From Macrotis lagotis (taxonomy: Eukaryota > Chordata > Mammalia > Peramelemorphia > Peramelidae), in contig NC_133666.1 of the NCBI RefSeq assembly GCF_037893015.1, forward strand, positions 463,874,867 through 463,938,866: a stretch of 64,000 nucleotides of DNA. Reading direction: 5' to 3'. Within the stretch, counting starts at the first letter, position 1; each line of letters opens with the position of its first letter. Under the pieces are notes generated by a model. It searched no databases and was not told where the DNA came from. It saw only the letters and a list, made by a program, of their open reading frames with translations. The translations under genes were made by a program, and so were the position numbers. Shown here piece after piece: positions 21,276 to 31,349 of this stretch.

Positions 21276-21469
21276 GCTTGGCCAGCCCCAGCGCCGTTGG
21301 CTAAAGAAGATCGTGCGCATCTGCCAGCGGGGAAAGGGGAGGGGGACCTTCAAAAGAAACGGGGGGGGCGTAAGATTAGGGGGACATTGTAAAACCCAAA
21401 TAACATCTTGGAAATACTATAAAAAAAAAGACTGGAGATTAAAAAAAAAAGAAATGGGATGGAATAGGT

Positions 21470-21830
21470 CAATAATAATAGTAATAGCCAACATTTCTAG
21501 AGCTCCTCCGCCTTGTCTCATTCGTGCCACGATTATAGCCATTTGACAGATGAGGAAACTGAGGCTGAGCGGAGAAGTGATTTATCCAGGGTCATACAGC
21601 TCGAAAGTAGGATGTGAGACGGGAGAAACAGGGAACGAGGTGATCCGAATAGCTCCTGTGGGTGATGAGGGACCATTTGGCCGCCTCGATGACCCTGCTA
21701 CATTCTCATTTCACAGATGAGGAAGCTGAGACAGGTAGAAAATGACGAAACTAGGTAGAAACTCATCCTCCTGACTCGTCCTGTGTGCAGAAGAAAGACC
21801 ATTATAATTCACTGCCTCCTTATTTACATA
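21470..21830 (-). mobile_element. MIR fragments
   Basis: TTTGACAGATGAGGAAACTG, AAGTGATTTATCCAGGGTCA near 21,545-21,595 and a second TTCACAGATGAGGAAGCTGA near 21,710. These are two minus-strand MIR pieces, the second possibly a separate copy. Confidence 0.6.
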
Positions 21831-21918
21831 AAACAATAGTTTTCAAAAATGATCTCTTTCCCCCATCCCAGGGGTAAGAATTTTTCTTTTCTACATAATA
21901 TCAGCAATCTATGGAAGA

Positions 21919-22055
21919 GGTAGCACGGCCCTGGAGTCAGGAATACCTGAGTTCAAATTCGACCTCAAACACTTAATAATTACCTAGCTGTATGGCCTCG
22001 GGCAAGCCACTTAACTCCCTTGCCTTGCAAAAACCTAAAAGGAAAAAAAAAAAGA
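21919..22055 (+). mobile_element. Short-type SINE, head-truncated
   Basis: GAGGTAGCACGGCCCTGGAG through CCTTGCAAAAACCTAAAAGG; lacks the first 20 or so bases of the head. Confidence 0.88.
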
Positions 22056-22318
22056 AGAAGAGGAAAGAAGGCCAAGTCAGAAAGAGAAGGAACTCCTGGA
22101 AGATTTCATAAAGTTGGGGTTTTTTTATTCAACTTAGTTATTTTTTTTCTTAGAGATGTGAAATAGTCCAATTACCCAGTTTTAAATTGGAAAAAATATA
22201 CAATATACAATATCCTCCAGCTTGTAGAGTGGATCCCTTTTGCAAACAGGAGGACACATACATGAACAAGAATATTTAATGATTTTTTTGGTGGGGCACA
22301 TTCTCATGTCACAAATCC

Positions 22319-22382
22319 ATAGATATAGATATAGATATATCTATAAATATATAGATATAGATATATCTATAAATATAGATAG
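22319..22382. repeat. (ATAGAT)n-type microsatellite
   Basis: Two blocks of ATAGATATAGATATATCTAT within the Tigger-like element, close to its left inverted end. They can fold back on themselves. Confidence 0.9.
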
Positions 22383-22585
22383 GTTCCAATTAATGTATTT
22401 GGAAAATGTGAAGCTTGAATGTGTGAGTTATAAAATGATAGATGGTCGGTCACATTTAATTCAACCTAAAATTCATTGCACCTCCAAACTAGTTGAAAGT
22501 TCTAAGTGGAGTGTGGATGTGATGTGTTGCTAAGGTTCCATATTATTATTGAGTGGATTCAAATACTTAAAGAATCTTTAATTAA

Positions 22586-23640
22586 ATGAACAAAAGGAAG
22601 GATGGAAACACTACAATCACAATATTAGAACAAAAATTGGATAAAATGGTTCTGCATGAAAATGATCATAATAACTCTAAAATAGATGTCAGAACAGATG
22701 TCAGATCTGTGGTGTATATAATTCAAGAAAAAGGCAAAGTTGCAATAGCTTTTTATGGCTGGCAAACAACTACAGGGAATAAAAGTGTCACAATGATAGA
22801 AAATGGAGTGTTTTAGCTGGATGGATTGCCATCAAACATTCAGACAAAAACTTCAGGTTTATTTAAAACACTGGAAAAAAATGGAAATGAAAGTGATGAA
22901 ACTTTTGTTGTAAGTATTGGTTGATCCGATAACTTTTAAAAATCAGTTAAATTTCATGATAATTAAAATTATCTGAAAAGTGACCCATACTGGTGAGGAC
23001 ATAGAAGCTAAATATCTTGATGTTTTGAAGGAAACACTGTTCAGCAAAATTTTAAATGTGAACAAAATATGCTTATTCTGGGAAATGATGCCTTCCAGAA
23101 CAAGCATTTTCTAAGAAGGAAAAAAGTCAACCTGGGATTTAGTGTCTAAGTATCACTTAACTCTTTTTTATTGGGAGATCCCTCAGAAGGAAGTAGAAAT
23201 CAGAAGCTCTAAGTTCAAATCCAACCTCAGAAAGTTCCTATCTCTGAGTTGGAGAAGGAAATGACAAACTGTTCCAGTATCTTTGCCAAACAAACCTAAT
23301 GGACAACATTGGTGTGATGTGGTCTGTGGGGGTCACAAAGAGTGGGACATGACTAAACAATAGCAACTGAGAAGATTTTTAAATTAAAACCAATGTTTGC
23401 TTATCAATTCCCAAATCCTCAAACTCTGAGAGGCTGCAGCCATCTATTGCTTCCATTTCTTTCTTTAGTGATCATTTAAGAAAGCAGGGGTAATTAAAAT
23501 TGTTTTCAAAGACTGGATATTTTAGCCAGATGGTTAAAAATATTTCAGGGACCAACAATATCACATTTAAAGCACCACTGCAGAGTTTAAATAATGCTCC
23601 AGGTCATCCAACTACACTTGGTGTGAGCATGCAAATGCAT
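22586..23640 (+). pseudogene. Tigger-like (CENP-B/pogo family) transposase pseudogene
   Basis: Transposases of this family bind the element's ends through a CENP-B-type helix-turn-helix domain and cut with a DDE catalytic core. Visible in order: the first DNA-binding helix region at 22,586-22,816 (LEQKLDKMVLHENDHNNSKI, then VVYIIQEKGKVA); a second-domain piece near 22,895-22,945 (TFVVSIG, stop, SDNF); the core start near 23,060-23,115 (ICLFWEMMPSRTSIF, equivalent to the LFWKKMPSRT motif); and 23,566-23,622 with FKAPLQSLNNAPGHP. The last motif is DNAPGHP in active relatives, so a catalytic Asp has become Asn. There are several stops and frameshifts, plus the internal SINE. It is certainly non-functional. 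Confidence 0.82.
23170..23375 (+). mobile_element. Long-type SINE inside the Tigger-like element
   Basis: GCTCTAAGTTCAAATCCAAC, TGACAAACTGTTCCAGTATC, TTTGCCAAACAAACCTAATG and GAGTGGGACATGACTAAACA in plus-strand order. Confidence 0.78.
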
Positions 23641-23829
23641 CATTACTAATGAAGATTTAAAGATAGTGAAGACAATTAAGTCTATATCTCTAAAATATTT
23701 TGATTGACAATAGTGACTTTTTTCTTATTGTCAGTAAAGACAATGTATGTGTCCTCCTGTTTGCAAAAGGGATCCACTCTACAAGCTGGAGGATATTGTA
23801 TATTTTTTCCAATTTAAAACTGGGCAATT

Positions 23830-24180
23830 ATTTTTAATATCTTGTCTTCTTTAATCACTTCTTTTCCTTGTAATAAGTTTAAATCAGAAATATATTTTTC
23901 TATCCATTACTGACCTATTATGTTAGTAAACAGATTTGAAACTTCTCTAAATTTTTTCCATTGCATATATATTGACTGAAAACAATTTCGATTCAAATAA
24001 TCTGACTATGGGATTCATTATTTGCTTTAATCAGAACCTCAACTGCATTCATAAAACTTCCCCAATTAATATGAAATATCTTCAAACTAAATGTAAATAT
24101 TATGTACAGTTAAAGGAAAGATACAGAAAACAGAGGAAAGGTTTAAAGCAAGAAAAGAAACTCAGACACAGGTTCATAAG
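23830..24180. other. Unassigned
   Basis: AT-rich; a 98-codon open frame at 23,972-24,268 is not recognised and looks like chance. Confidence 0.3.
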
Positions 24181-24290
24181 TTTTTTATATAAATTTTTAT
24201 TGATATATTTTGGAGTTTTTTGTATTACCTTCATTTTCCAATATATCCTCCTCATCCCATTCCCTTAATAAAGAATTAAAAAAGAGGAAA
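24181..24290 (-). repeat. Probable LINE 3'-terminal fragment
   Basis: TTTTATTGATATATTTTGGA, TTTCCAATATATCCTCCTCA and AAAGAATTAAAAAAGAGGAA look like a minus-strand non-LTR 3' end. The family is not resolved. Confidence 0.4.
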
Positions 24291-24319
24291 AATCAATTCA
24301 GTAAAATTAACCAATGTAT

Positions 24320-25435
24320 CATCCAAGTCTCAATGTTATTCTTGACTCTTCACTATCACCTCACATATCCAATCTATTGCCATTTCCACTTTAACAGCAT
24401 CTCTCCATGCATATAGCTTTAAGTCTACCATAGGTTCTCTCACCTAGACTACTAAAATAACATTTCAATTAAGACTCCCTGCCTCGTCCCTCCATCTCTC
24501 TTGTCCATCATCTTGTTCCACTCAGGTGCCAAGATGATTTTTCTCAAGTATCATCTAACCATACCACTCTTTTTCTGTTTAGTATATTTCAATGTCTCAT
24601 AATCACTACCAATGTCAGATTGAAAATGCCTGTTTAACAAATTAACATAACTCATTATAACCTGGTCCCTTCTCTAGACTTTCAGACTTCTTACCCCTGT
24701 ATTTCTTCACACACTCTACCATAAATAACTTATTTGACATCTCTCATACTCCTCAGTTCCTTGGCATCGATGCTCCCCCATTCTTAGAATGATTTTCTTT
24801 GTCCCAGCTCCCCTACCTCCTCTTCTTAATTTTCCTGGCCTCCTTCAAGAGTCAACTGAAATTCCACCTTCTATAGGAAACCTTTGGGTCCACCCACCCA
24901 CCTTCTTTATAGTGCCTTCTCTCAGATTATTGCCATCTAATCTACTTTGTATATACAGTTATGCCTCTTACATTGCGGTTTTGATATATCAGAGGTCAGC
25001 ATAAGCAATTTAATTGGAATTTGGGAGGAGTTTTGCAGATACAACATATGAATCCCAACAGACAACATAGAAAAAGTTTAGAAAGTCAGAAATAAATAAA
25101 TTATATGTATAATGTAATGTCAACCCAAATTTTATAAGGTATTATAAATAGCACTATAAGAGAAAAAGAAAAAGAAAAAAATTAGGTCTTAACTGGTATG
25201 AAGGGAGAATCAAAACATTTTGTCTCCTCAACCCCCTGATGTGGAAGGGATAACTGTATCAACAGGGATATATACCTGTTGTCTACCCCATTAGAATGTT
25301 TATTCCTTAAGAGTAAGAACTATTCAAGTTTGGGGTTTGGTTGGTTGATTTTTTTGTCTTTCTTCCTATATCAGGCCCAACATGGTGTCTAACACATAGT
25401 AACTGACTAATTAATCCTCTTTGACTGGCAAACTG
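24320..25435 (+). mobile_element. L2 LINE 3' end, interrupted by a MITE
   Basis: CAATGTTATTCTTGACTCTT, ATATCCAATCTATTGCCATT and TTGTATATA lead into the 3' UTR. The 3' UTR resumes after the MITE with TTGTCTACCCCATTAGAATG and GTGTCTAACACATAGTAACT (the L2/MIR-like end). Confidence 0.7.
24956..25256. mobile_element. 301-bp TA-flanked MITE, Tigger/pogo class
   Basis: Left end CAGTTATGCCTCTTACATTG and right end ATGTGGAAGGGATAACTG are inverted matches of each other. Both are bordered by TA (24,954-24,955 and 25,257-25,258). It has no coding capacity. It sits in the 3' UTR of an L2, so it is younger than that copy. Its termini differ from those of the 22,169 element, so a different transposase mobilised it. 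Confidence 0.8.
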
Positions 25436-26360
25436 ATATTTGATGTTCCTTTTTCATAAATGTCCTAAACTCAGAAATAGAATTTCAGAGTAATACAGTA
25501 TGGACTTTTGGGATACTGCTGCTGAAAGTTTGTTTTGTCAACAATAGGAATACATGAAAATATCTTGATACTCCATGAAGCAATAAAACTTAGTTGGGGG
25601 ATTTATTCAACCTATAATGGGCTATGGAGGCACATCATCCTTGACATACACACAGATTTCTTGGTAATGAAAATTAAAAGGAGTAAGTGATTAAGTTGCA
25701 TTGTGATCAATTTTTCCTGGAGTGTTATTTTATCTCCAATGACAGAGATGTTCTATTATCTTGAATCCAGAATTGCTGCCAGCAATGAAAAGGTAAAAAA
25801 AAAAAAAAAAGGTTAAGAATACAACTAGTCCTACTGTGATGTGTAGTGTAGATACTTTTAAGGCCTAGTTATAAAGATACAAAAATAATTATGAACTTAC
25901 AACACCTTGGTTTTTCTGTTTTCTTTGGAAATGTCATAATTTTGAGACATTTCTTAAGTAAATTGGGCTTAAGCATGTAAAGATACTGACAGCCCTTGTT
26001 TTCATGGGGTGTTTAAATGAGAAAAAGATAGGCTAGACAAACAGAGGAAATGGGAAGAGAACTTTTTCCAGATTTACTTTGTTCTGATTTTTTTGTGTGT
26101 GAATACTACTGACATAAGATTCTATTAGAAAAATATAAGAGGTGCTTTTAAGTTATATTCTAATTCAAATTATATAGAAATATAGGCAAGAATCCATTAA
26201 CAGTTTTTGCAGAATTTTAAGAGAATAATAGGAATAATTTTTTATTTGGAACAGCTGTGTATTAGAATAAAATTACCACATTGTTAACTACTATAAAATT
26301 GTCACTGGTCTATGAGTAATTGAAAGAATAACATAGCATTGAATGTTGTTATTATTTCAT
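25436..26360. other. Unassigned stretch
   Basis: AT-rich, with an A-run at 25,797-25,811. No gene, RNA or repeat body recognised. Confidence 0.3.
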
Positions 26361-26738
26361 TTTTATAATTTGGGTAATGCTGACCAATTAAGTAACAGTA
26401 ATTTAAATTTAGAACAGAGATTTCCAGGTTATGGGAAGAATTATAGGAATGAATGCAGAGTGAAATGAGCAGGGCAAGATCATTGTCCACAGTACCAGCA
26501 ATATTAATGATCACCTGTGAGAGACTTAGTTATTCTGATCCACCCAGTGATCCAAGACAATTCTGAAGGACTCATATTGAAAAATACTATCCACCTCCAG
26601 AAAGAGAACTGATGAACCTTGAGTACAAATCATAGTTTTTTCACTTTATTTTTCTTCCTTTTTTTTTTGCAACATAGCTAATCTGGAAAGATGTTTTGCA
26701 TGATTTCACATGTATAACTGGTATCATTTTGCTTGCCT
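26361..26738 (+). mobile_element. L1 3' end, divergent subfamily
   Basis: AGAGTGAAATGAGCAGGGCA, AATATTAATGATCACCTGTG, AGACAATTCTGAAGGACTCA and CTCCAGAAAGAGAACTGATG are the usual marsupial L1 3' blocks. Confidence 0.7.
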
Positions 26739-26739
26739 T

Positions 26740-26920
26740 CTCAGTGTGACAGGGAAGGGAGAGTGTATCTGGCCACTGGACCCAGATAGCTGAAGAGGAG
26801 AAAGTGAGGCTGGTGACTTACAAAAAATACACCTCCTCATATAAAATCCAATTCACCTCTCTGATGTCATGGTTCCCTTTGAGAATGAAAGTAAAACATC
26901 ATCATTGTAGGAGAGGACTA
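26740..26920 (+). mobile_element. RTE-tailed SINE
   Basis: GTATCTGGCCACTGGACCCA, GTGAGGCTGGTGACTTACAA, AAATCCAATTCACCTCTCTG and TTTGAGAATGAAAGTAAAAC in plus-strand order. Confidence 0.7.
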
Positions 26921-27002
26921 GAGGAAGGCAGAGTTTAGAAGTCACAATTTTATAAAAATGAATATTTAAAATTAAATAATAAATTTTAAAGAATAATTCC
27001 CA

Positions 27003-27141
27003 GGGGCGTGTAGGTGGTGCAGTGGATAGAGCACCAGCCCTGGAGTCAGGAGTACTTGAGTTCAAATCTAACCTCCAATGCTTAACAATTGCCTAGCTGT
27101 ACAAACCACTTAACCCCATTTGCCTTGCAAAAAAAAATAAT
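27003..27141 (+). mobile_element. Short-type SINE with target-site duplication
   Basis: GGGGCGTGTAGGTGGTGCAG through TTGCCTTGCAAAAAAAAATA. AATAATTCCCAG flanks both sides (12 bp). The middle has lost the GGCCTTGGGCAAG segment. Confidence 0.9.
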
Positions 27142-27156
27142 AATAATAATTCCCAG

Positions 27157-27320
27157 CTTACATATCCAATGCCTAGAAAAAAATAACCTTCTAAATATCA
27201 ACAAAACATGAAAGATACCTAATTTTATTGCTAAATCTGAAATCATCCTGGTTGTCAAGAACTTAAGTGACTTCCTTTTAGACAAAGGCTAAATTTAAAT
27301 GTTTAAATCCTCTACCATAC
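27157..27320. other. Unassigned
   Basis: Nothing recognised. Confidence 0.3.
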
Positions 27321-27324
27321 TTGT

Positions 27325-27493
27325 ATATTGTTCTTAAGTTGACTTTTGAGTTTTTTCTGAAATTGCTGTCAGTAAATTCCAATACTTTATTGCATAAATC
27401 AATAGCAAATATATTGTTCTTAAGTTGACTTTTGAGTTTTTTCTGAAATTGCTGTCAAATTCCAATACTTTATTGCATAAATCAATAGCAAAT
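27325..27493. repeat. Two-copy tandem duplication of 86 bp
   Basis: Unit 1 (27,325-27,410) and unit 2 (from 27,411) are identical apart from a 3-bp AGT deletion in unit 2. Both begin ATATTGTTCTTAAGTTGACT. The near-identity means it is recent compared with neighbouring repeats. Confidence 0.95.
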
Positions 27494-27614
27494 ATATTAA
27501 TGTCATTATTTCTTTATCACAGTGCATCTCTTAACAGTTTTTATCCAAAATATTCTCAAGTTCATTGCCAAATATCTATATAATACTATATTTGTCTATA
27601 TTGCCTAGGGCAGC

Positions 27615-28200
27615 CATCCTTCTTTCCTCCTTTGGCTCTGTTTCTGATTCTCTGAACTGTACCACTGTGTAATTTCCCTCAATGCCTATGCCCTCCTCTT
27701 TCTGGAATATCCCTCAGCAATCTTCTTCTTCCACTAGTTTCCTCCTACAAAAAACTTTCATTTTGAGGATGAACCTAAGACAATCATATTTTCCTTTCCC
27801 AGCTCTACTTTTGACTCTCAAAACTTAACTACTCTCCTGCTCCCTTTTATGTGTTCTTTCTCACATTGAAATGTCAGCTCTTATGGTCTTTCTGTTTGCA
27901 TTTGTATGCCTTTCTCAGCCTTAGTTAATTCTTGTTACCTGGTAGCTAGACCACAATCTTAATTGCAAAAGATGTGCATTTTAACATTAGCATAAGAATG
28001 TATACATTATCTATCTTTTCCCACTCTCTTTTATGTATATAATACAAATTGTTGCTATTATTGTTGTTTTTATGTATATTTTTCTTCTGGCTCTCCTTTT
28101 TCCCCCTTTATAGCACTTCAGGTCTTCCCTTGTTTCCTTGAATCAAGGAAAATAGAATAAATCTTTTTTACTTAAAAGAATGTAAGCTATTTGATAGCAA
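27615..28200 (+). mobile_element. L2 LINE 3' end
   Basis: TGATTCTCTGAACTGTACCA, TCTTTCTGGAATATCCCTCA and TCCTACAAAAAACTTTCATT match the tail of L2 ORF2 in the copies at 33,780 and 35,920. The later part is diffuse. Confidence 0.55.
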
Positions 28201-28204
28201 GGAC

Positions 28205-28580
28205 TATCTTTTTTTTAATTAAGTTTTATTTTTTCCAATTGCAAGTAAAGATAGTTTTCAACACTGATTTTTTGAAAGATTTTTGAATTCCATATTTTCC
28301 TGCCTCTCTCCCTTCCTTCCTCAAGATACTGAGTAATCTGATATAGGTTTTATATATATGTATATACACATATACTATTATGTTTAACATATTTCCATGT
28401 AAGTCATTTTATAAAACAAAAATAAGACCAAAAGGGGAAAAAAATGGAAAAAAATAAAACTAATTTTAAAAACTAAAAATAGAAAGCTTTAATCTGTATT
28501 CAGACTCCATAGTTTTGTTTTGTTTTCTGGAAGTAGATGGCCTTTTCCATCATAAGAAGGACATTTTATATTTGGATTAC
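28205..28580 (-). mobile_element. L1 3' UTR fragment
   Basis: T-run then TTTTCCAATTGCAAGTAAAG, ATAGTTTTCAACACTGATTT, AATCTGATATAGGTTTTATA and CAGACTCCATAGTTTTGTTT, the minus-strand order of a marsupial L1 3' UTR. Confidence 0.72.
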
Positions 28581-29084
28581 CAGCTTTTACCATAATGGCC
28601 CACAGTAAATGCTTATTGAATTCTTGTTAACTAATTAATTTACATTTTAAGGATACTTACTGGTATATAATCTTAACAGGATTGTGATTATTTTGTATTA
28701 CAACCCAGCAGTCAAAATTTTTCATTTGTTGTAATACTTCTTCAGAAATGGTCATTGTGATTTCTTTTCCATTGTTATGTGTCAATTACTTACCAATGCT
28801 TTGGTAGTGTTTTCCTGACTGGACTATCACCAAGATTGAGAGCTGGAAAAATCTAGTGCAAGCATTTTACAAATAGAGCATGGAAACCATTGGACCAATG
28901 ACACACAGGGAACAAGTAGCAGAGCTAACATTTAAGCCAAATTTCTCTTGACTGCAATTCCATCATTCCCCTCATTCCATGATGCCACCCAAAGAAATGG
29001 GAAGCATTTTTTTGGTTTGGCTGGGATTGAACCCCTAGTCAATAGTTCTTTCTATTGGAGCTCAGGATTAGATCTACATTAGTA
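28581..29084. other. Unassigned, with weak MIR/L2 tail motifs
   Basis: CAGTAAATGCTTATTGAATT near 28,605 is an L2/MIR-type 3' end. The rest is not recognised. Confidence 0.3.
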
Positions 29085-29085
29085 C

Positions 29086-29236
29086 TTTTTTTTTGTTTAT
29101 AAAAGAAAGATTTTATTTATTTTGAATTTTACAATTTTTCCCCAATCTTGCTTCCCTTCCCCCACCCCACAGAAGGCAGTTTGTTAGTCTTTACATTGTT
29201 TCCATGGTGTACATTAATCTAAAGTTGATACATTAG
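29086..29236 (-). mobile_element. L1 3'-terminal fragment
   Basis: AAAGATTTTATTTATTTTGA, CTTGCTTCCCTTCCCCCACC, AGAAGGCAGTTTGTTAGTCT and CATTGTTTCCATGGTGTACA, then an abrupt 5' truncation. ACATTAGTACTTTTT on both sides is a probable target-site duplication. Confidence 0.85.
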
Positions 29237-29269
29237 TACTTTTTAACTCATAAAGAATTTTAATGGTAA

Positions 29270-29525
29270 TGGGTCAGCTAAGTAAAATAATGAAGATAGT
29301 GATGGACTTGATGTCAAGAAAACATGAGTTCGAATACCTCTATTAACTAGTTGATGCTAGATGAGTAATTTTCCTCCCAGCCTCAGCCTTACCTATAAAA
29401 ATAGTAATAATAATAATAACACTTAGGGTGTTATTCATAGGGTGGGTGGGAGGATCAAATGAATAATCTATTTATAGCTTTATAAACCTTGTGTCATATA
29501 AATGTTGGTGTTTTGCTATTATTCC
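29270..29525 (+). mobile_element. MIR
   Basis: GTGATGGACTTGATGTCAAG, GAGTTCGAATACCTCTATTA, an AATAATAATAATAA expansion and GTGTCATATAAATGTTGGTG at the 3' end. Confidence 0.65.
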
Positions 29526-29529
29526 CATT

Positions 29530-30260
29530 AGTGATTTAAATTAAAAAGTTATTTAAGATAGAAGAATTAAATTGAATTACCACAATGTAATTATAATAGA
29601 ATAAACTGCAATTCTTTTTTAAAAATATGCACTTGTCATTGAAAGCTCAATAAGCTTCTGAGGAATTGCCTCTCTTATATAACAATGACTATTCTGGCCC
29701 CCACTGTCTGAAGGTCAGGTTTGTTACATTTCATCCCTTCCCCCAAGGTTCTCTGGTATTCTTAAGGAGGACCAGGGAGTTGTCTAAGCTCCCTGCAAAC
29801 GATTCCAGTCCTGATTGATGATGTTCCTTCAAGTCTAGGAGATGGAGTCACTAACAGACAGATTGGCTTATATAAAATAATCACTTTAAACTTTTAACAA
29901 ACATACAAACCTACTATTTTATGACACATGGGAGGCGTAATTTCCTTCTTTCCCCTAAACTTCCAAACTACCTCAGTCTCTGGAACAGGAAAGGCAATTA
30001 GGTTTACAGGTTAGCACAATTCCTCTAGAGCACAATCCTACATTCTAAAGCCAAACCTTACCTCTCCTTGGGCTTGAGTCCCATGCACCCTAGCTGCTCA
30101 GAGCTTCCCTACTGGACTAGCAGGCTATATAACATCCCCCCCCCGGAACCCTGGGGGTGTCTAGTAGTAGTGGAACCCAGAGAAGCAGTGTCTTCCATGC
30201 TTGATGAATTGGACATACTCCAAGGCCCCTTAGACTGTCCTCTGAAATATAGGAACTATG
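29530..30260. other. Unassigned, moderately GC-rich block
   Basis: 29,690-30,260 is less AT-rich than its surroundings and has a GGCTATATAACATC TATA-like motif near 30,123 followed by a C-run. It might be part of an old LTR, but I see no paired end and cannot support that call. Confidence 0.25.
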
Positions 30261-30261
30261 A

Positions 30262-31185
30262 AACCATTCAGAGACCATTTTTTAAGAATTTACTATGTAC
30301 AAGTCACTGTTCTAGTCATGACAGATTAAAAAAAAAGACAATTTCACTTGTCCTCAGTGAGCTTACATTCTATTAGAGAAGAAAGGAGCCCCGAAAAATC
30401 TTAGTATCTTTTTTCCTTTTTTTTTTTTTGGCAAGGCAGAGTTAAGCTGTTTGACAAGTATAATATGGATAAAAGGAGATAACCTAGCGATGAACTCTGG
30501 GAAAATTTTGGGGATGGGGAGTAGGAGTATCTTCAGAGAAGTTTTCCTCAGTAAGGTGCATTTTGCCTTGATATAAAACTTTTTAAAAAGTCAAGAATTC
30601 TGAGAAATAGAGATAAGAAGGAAATTGATTCCTGGCAGATATGTAAAGATGGAAGGCAGGTTGTCAAATTCAGGGAATAGCTAGTAGTTCACTTGAACTG
30701 AAAAGTAGAATATGTAAATCAAGAGTACTATGAAATAAAGACAGAAAGAATGGTAGACAATTCCCAAGATAAAATATTATATTTTATCCTAACTGCTATA
30801 AGAAGCCATAGAAAGTTTCTGAGTAGTAGAGTGACATGATCAGAGCTGAACTAAAAGACAATTATTTTTGTTGCTATGTGAAGGTTAGATTCAAGAACTG
30901 AGGGAGTAGAAGCAGGGAGACCAGTTAAGGTGTTACAAAATCTGTGCAAGAAATGGTGATACTGGTGATGTAATTAGAGACAAGAGGATGATTACTAGGG
31001 ATGATGTAGAATAACAGGACTTCAAAAATGATAGTATGGAGGGTGAGGAAGAGAGAACAAACTATTTAGGAACAAAGGCACATTGAGAGTATCTTTGCTA
31101 TCAATAAAAATATAGAGATTGAGAAGAGGGGAGGAATTAGAAAGAAGATGATAAATTTGATTTAAAACCAGCAGATTGCCCCTCT
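30262..31185 (+). repeat. Unnamed ancient repeat, long copy
   Basis: CAGAGACCATTTTTTAAGAA, CCTCAGTGAGCTTACATTCT, AGTAGAGTGACATGATCAGA and GGAGTAGAAGCAGGGAGACC occur in the order expected of the family. It is the longest copy in the window. An internal T-run with a degraded insert lies near 30,410-30,480. Confidence 0.55.
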
Positions 31186-31349
31186 GTCATCTCCACCCTG
31201 ACTTCAATGTCTTCCTGTTCACTGGCTACTTTCTACAATCATGCCCATGTCTCCCCAATCCTAAAAATACCCTCAATTGATCTTTCCTTTCCTACTGTCA
31301 TTCTATATCTCTTCTGCAATTCAAGACTTCCTTCTGGAAATGATCATCC

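Larger units (their letters stand above)
20440..21385. promoter_or_regulatory. CpG island, probable promoter of an unidentified gene
   Basis: An abrupt switch from AT-rich repeats to about 0.9 kb of very GC- and CpG-rich, repeat-free DNA, the only such block in the window. It holds several GGGCGG/CCGCCC Sp1-type boxes, an NRF-1-like GCGCGCATGC near 21,028 and TGCGCATCTGCC near 21,314. No TATA box is evident, as is usual for CpG-island promoters. Direction is unresolved. On the minus strand an ATG at 21,034 opens an Ala/Pro-rich frame reaching a good donor (GG|GTAAGG) at 20,883/20,882. On the plus strand an ATG at 20,519 with a strong context (GTGATGG) opens 78 codons. Unmethylated islands retain CpG in the germ line, so its survival here argues for activity. 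The gene is not identified. Confidence 0.75.
22169..23829 (+). mobile_element. Dead pogo/Tigger-type DNA transposon with long inverted ends
   Basis: A 1.66-kb element bounded by near-perfect inverted repeats of about 87-95 bp (22,169-22,263 and 23,743-23,829). Both read CCCAGTTTTAAATTGG, a TATACAATATCCTCCAGC block, GTGGATCCCTTTTGCAAACA and GGAGGACACATACAT inwards. The left copy has a 7-bp ACAATAT duplication. The interior holds a decayed transposase in the same orientation. The target site is unclear because both flanks share CAATT. A long-type SINE (about 23,170-23,375) sits inside. Confidence 0.85.

Noticed and set aside
20526-21353. 275-codon minus-strand frame in the CpG island
   Set aside because: It starts at TTG rather than ATG, is dominated by Arg/Ala/Pro/Gly from GC-rich DNA, and overlaps other long frames in both directions. 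GC-rich sequence has few stops.
21033-21546. Plus-strand frames of 119 and 144 codons in and after the CpG island
   Set aside because: Gly/Arg/Ala-rich from the tandem repeat, then run into A-rich and MIR sequence; no domain visible.
29690-30260. Possible LTR with TATA-like GGCTATATAACATC
   Set aside because: No polyadenylation signal, no TG/CA boundary and no second copy were found, so it was left unassigned.
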